From assembly GCA_018267795.1 (NCBI GenBank), contig JAFDXS010000006.1, positions 1 to 16,875 on the forward strand: a stretch of 16,875 nt of DNA, in the 5' to 3' direction. The translations under genes and the position numbers were made by a program. Under the pieces are notes generated by a model that was not told where the DNA came from, searched no databases, and saw only the letters and a list, made by a program, of their open reading frames with translations. This DNA comes from Bacteroidota bacterium. Lineage in GTDB: Bacteria; Bacteroidota; Bacteroidia; Chitinophagales; Chitinophagaceae. Position 1 is the stretch's first letter. Every line of letters begins with the position of its first letter. Below are positions 14,205-16,875 of this stretch, one piece after another.

Positions 14205-15629
14205 ATGCAGCTACCTACGGCTAAAAAAAGAGCAATAAGCCAACTTGTACTGCTTGATTATATAGCAGCTGCCATAGCATGGATGACCTTTTGGATCTAT
14301 CGCCATCAGCTCATACACAATCAATCGTTTGCTCAGGCCATACAGCTTTTTCGCCTTAAAGATTATATAGTCGGTCTCATTGTATTACCCGGCGGCTGGT
14401 TGTTTCTGTATCTCCTGTCCGGCACTTATTTCGATCTCTATCGCAAGTCTCGCCTCAATGAGATCAATCGTACGCTTATATCATGTATCATAGGTAGTGT
14501 AGTGGTTGCTCTTATAGTCTTCGCCAATGACGAAAGCGATTACTCCTACTTCATCCGCATGACGGGTCGTTACCTGCTTATTCATACTGCTTATACACTC
14601 ATCCTGCGTTTGCTTATTCTTAATCACGTTAAGAATAATCTTACACGTGGTAAGGTGGGCTTCAAAACACTCATCATTGGCGGCAACCAGGAAGCAATAA
14701 ATATCTATAAGCAAGTACTCGAAAACCCTAAAGTGTTGGGTAATATTTTCGAAGGCTTTATCTACTCCAATAGGGAAGCATCTAATGGTATGAGCAAACT
14801 GCTCCCGCAATTAGGCCATCTCTCAGAGCTTGAAGAAATAATAGACAAGCACGGCATAGAAGAAGTAATAGTAGCAGTAGATTCCTCCGAACACCACCTG
14901 CTGGAAAATATCCTCACGCGTCTCAGTTACCGCCCTGTAGTAGTAAAGGTATTGCCGGATTATTACGATATCATCTCTGGTTCCGTAAAAACAAGTAATG
15001 TGTATGATGCAGTGCTCATTCACATTCACCCAGATCTTATGCCCGACTGGCAACGCGTTTGCAAGCGTGCTATTGATATCACCGCAGCACTCTTTGCATT
15101 AATACTCTTATCACCGTTATATCTTTTCGCAGCGTTAAAGGTAAAGCTCTCCTCTGCCGGCCCTATCATTTACAAACAGGAACGCATTGGTCTATTCGGT
15201 CGCCCGTTCTGCATTTACAAGTTCCGCTCCATGGTTACCAATGCCGAAGAGAATGGCCCGGCACTCTCCAGCGAAATGGACCCGCGCATTACTCCTTGGG
15301 GCAAGTTCATGCGCAAGTGGCGTATAGATGAGCTACCACAGTTTTTCAATATCCTGGTAGGGGATATGTCACTCGTAGGCCCGCGCCCTGAACGAAAACA
15401 TTTCATTGATATTATCAGCCAGTCACATCCCCACTACAAATACCTACACAAAGTGAAGCCCGGCCTCACCTCATGGGGCATGGTACAATTCGGCTATGCC
15501 GAGAACGTGGGTGAAATGGTAGCCCGTATGAAGTACGACTTACTTTATATCGAAAACTGCTCTCTCGCACTCGATATAAAGATCATGCTCTATACCTTTA
15601 TGGTTATATTTCAGGGCAGGGGTAAATAA
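14205..15629 (+). CDS. Polyprenyl-phosphate sugar-1-phosphate transferase (exopolysaccharide/O-antigen priming)
   Basis: A 474-residue membrane protein of the WbaP/WcaJ-like polyisoprenyl-phosphate hexose-1-phosphate transferase class. It starts a surface polysaccharide by moving a sugar phosphate from a UDP-sugar to undecaprenyl phosphate. The N-terminal part has several membrane segments (from about 14, 45, 85 and 115), then a Rossmann-like soluble region (FKTLIIGGNQEAINIYKQV). The catalytic domain begins near 286 (CKRAIDITAALFALILLSPL) with a reentrant-type hydrophobic helix. It includes YKQERIGLFGRPF, YKFRSM near 338-343, RKWRIDELPQFFNILVGDMSLVGPRPE (about 370-396) and the C-terminal VKPGLTSWGMVQFGY. 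All expected motifs are intact. Its 3' end overlaps convergent folC by 19 bases. No Wzx, Wzy or Wza gene is in view. Confidence 0.92.
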   Translation: MQLPTAKKRAISQLVLLDYIAAAIAWMTFWIYRHQLIHNQSFAQAIQLFRLKDYIVGLIVLPGGWLFLYLLSGTYFDLYRKSRLNEINRTLISCIIGSVVVALIVFANDESDYSYFIRMTGRYLLIHTAYTLILRLLILNHVKNNLTRGKVGFKTLIIGGNQEAINIYKQVLENPKVLGNIFEGFIYSNREASNGMSKLLPQLGHLSELEEIIDKHGIEEVIVAVDSSEHHLLENILTRLSYRPVVVKVLPDYYDIISGSVKTSNVYDAVLIHIHPDLMPDWQRVCKRAIDITAALFALILLSPLYLFAALKVKLSSAGPIIYKQERIGLFGRPFCIYKFRSMVTNAEENGPALSSEMDPRITPWGKFMRKWRIDELPQFFNILVGDMSLVGPRPERKHFIDIISQSHPHYKYLHKVKPGLTSWGMVQFGYAENVGEMVARMKYDLLYIENCSLALDIKIMLYTFMVIFQGRGK

Positions 15630-16875
15630 AGTTCCTTATCCAGGCACACCATAGCCTCACCCACCACAAAGAAACTGCCTGTTATTAACAAGGCGTCCGC
15701 ATCATCCATCTTCTGTTTTGCAGCACTTACGGCTTCAGTAATGCTGTTATAAGCCACACCATTCAAATGCTGCGCTGCAGCCATTTCTCTAAGCTCTGCT
15801 GCCGGCAATGCTCTTGGCGTCTGTGCGTTGCAGAAATAATAAATTGAATCTTTAGGGAATAATGCCAGTGCTGCTGCCACGTCTTTGTCTTTCACAAAGC
15901 CCACTATTATGTGTTTTTGTTTTGCAGGTACCTCTTTCCATTGCTTCATCACTTCCGTTATGCCTGCTGCATTATGCCCTACATCACAAATGATGGCAGG
16001 GCGATGCTGTATCCATTCCCACCTGCCACGCAGCCCGGTAAGTTCTTTCACGTTAGATAAAGCATCAAGTATCTTAGGCAATGAAAGGTTCAGCCCCTGG
16101 TTGGCAACGAGTACCTCAGCCGCAGCTAGTACTGTTTTTATATTATGCTGCTGGTAACTGCCGGAGAGGTCAGTACGCAGATCATACATTTCCCGTTGCG
16201 CCCTTTGCACCGCTTTAAAATACTGGTATTGCCCATCCTGTTTCACACGCACCAGGTCCCACAGCGATTCTGCATAGTACAGCGTGCTTTTGTTCCTCAG
16301 CGCATGTTCCAGGAATACGCGTTCTGTTTCTTCCTGCTGTTCACCCAGCACCACGGGCACTCCTTTTTTTATTATACCCGCCTTCTCAGCTGCTATTTCC
16401 TGTAGTGTATTGCCCAGTATATCCTGGTGGTCATAACTGATATTGGTAATGATAGATAGTATTGGCGTTATCACATTAGTACTGTCCAGCCTGCCGCCAA
16501 GCCCTGTTTCTATTACAGCGATATCTACCTTCTCATCTGCAAATGCTGCAAATGCCATAGCTACTGTTATCTCAAAGAAAGAAGGTTGTATCGATTCTAT
16601 TGCAGGCTTATGATCTTTCACAAAGTCCACCACCCATTCTTTCGATACAGGTACGCCATTTATCCTTATACGCTCACGAAAATCTATTAAGTGTGGCGAT
16701 GTATAAAGCCCCACCTTGTATCCTGCATTTTGCAGTATAGCCGCCATCATATGGCTGGTACTGCCTTTGCCGTTAGTGCCTGCTATGTGTATGCTTTTAA
16801 ATTGCTCCTGTGGCTCATCAAGCATTGCACACAGTTTGCGGGTGTTTATCAGGTCTGCTTTTATAGCCGCTTTCC
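15611..16875 (-). CDS. folC: Folylpolyglutamate/dihydrofolate synthase FolC, N-terminus beyond window
   Basis: A Mur-ligase-fold enzyme that adds glutamate to dihydropteroate and/or folates using ATP. The reading frame is open to the right edge, so the true start lies outside. The visible part begins within KADLINTRKLCAMLDEP and continues to the ATP loop AGTNGKGSTS. The ATG at 16825 is an internal methionine, since a normal FolC has about 40-50 residues before this loop. Further signatures are TSPHLIDFRERIRING, VIETGLGGRLDSTNVI, ITNISYDHQDILGNTLQEIAAEKAGIIKKG, CDVGHNAAGI and LLITGSFFVVGEAM near the C-terminus. Nothing in sequence tells whether it is mono- or bifunctional. Its last 19 bases are antisense to the end of the sugar transferase gene. 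Confidence 0.94.
   Translation of the reverse strand, partial: KAAIKADLINTRKLCAMLDEPQEQFKSIHIAGTNGKGSTSHMMAAILQNAGYKVGLYTSPHLIDFRERIRINGVPVSKEWVVDFVKDHKPAIESIQPSFFEITVAMAFAAFADEKVDIAVIETGLGGRLDSTNVITPILSIITNISYDHQDILGNTLQEIAAEKAGIIKKGVPVVLGEQQEETERVFLEHALRNKSTLYYAESLWDLVRVKQDGQYQYFKAVQRAQREMYDLRTDLSGSYQQHNIKTVLAAAEVLVANQGLNLSLPKILDALSNVKELTGLRGRWEWIQHRPAIICDVGHNAAGITEVMKQWKEVPAKQKHIIVGFVKDKDVAAALALFPKDSIYYFCNAQTPRALPAAELREMAAAQHLNGVAYNSITEAVSAAKQKMDDADALLITGSFFVVGEAMVCLDKELYLPLP

Noticed and set aside
1..16875. CRISPR arrays, tRNA/rRNA genes, transposases, phage or toxin-antitoxin/defence genes
   Set aside because: I looked for regular direct repeats, cloverleaf-like segments and hallmark proteins and found none that could be supported.

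Overview
The window looks like the chromosome of a Bacteroidota bacterium, most likely near Chitinophagaceae. Supporting signs are a secreted protein with a C-terminal type IX secretion sorting domain, a GWxTD-type protein, a WbqC-like protein, the bacillithiol enzyme BshC, an Mpl-like peptidoglycan ligase in its Bacteroidota form, and promoter-like TAnnTTTG boxes. Coding is dense on both strands. I see no tRNA, rRNA, CRISPR array, insertion sequence or prophage gene.

Layout. At the left edge is the N-terminal part of a MoxR-type AAA+ ATPase (minus), divergent from a MazG-like pyrophosphohydrolase (plus). A perfect inverted repeat at 887-912 separates the latter from a convergent T9SS cargo protein (minus). 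Then comes recR (plus), which nearly touches the convergent pair GWxTD protein-dapF (minus). A WbqC-like gene (plus) overlaps at its stop codon with a minus-strand unit read mpl-like ligase -> DnaQ-type exonuclease -> polyprenol-phosphate mannose synthase-like GT2. A canonical promoter sits in front of the mpl-like gene. Divergent from it is a 48-residue lipoprotein gene. Past a 14-bp stem terminator are an outer membrane beta-barrel protein and bshC (both minus). The right third is a plus-strand run: radC, Gfo/Idh/MocA oxidoreductase, an uncharacterised lipoprotein and a polyprenyl-phosphate sugar-1-phosphate transferase. It ends by overlapping the 3' end of folC (minus), whose N-terminus lies outside the window.

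Themes. Cell-envelope synthesis dominates: meso-diaminopimelate (dapF), murein peptide ligation (mpl-like), lipid-linked sugar (GT2), the start of a surface polysaccharide (sugar transferase with a sugar-nucleotide-type dehydrogenase), and secreted, lipid-anchored or outer membrane proteins. The rest is DNA repair (recR, radC, exonuclease), low-molecular-weight thiol (bshC), folate (folC) and nucleotide clean-up (MazG-like). I found no clear new defence or mobile system. The least explained items are the lipoprotein embedded between the oxidoreductase and the sugar transferase, the 48-residue lipoprotein, and the GWxTD-type protein next to dapF.
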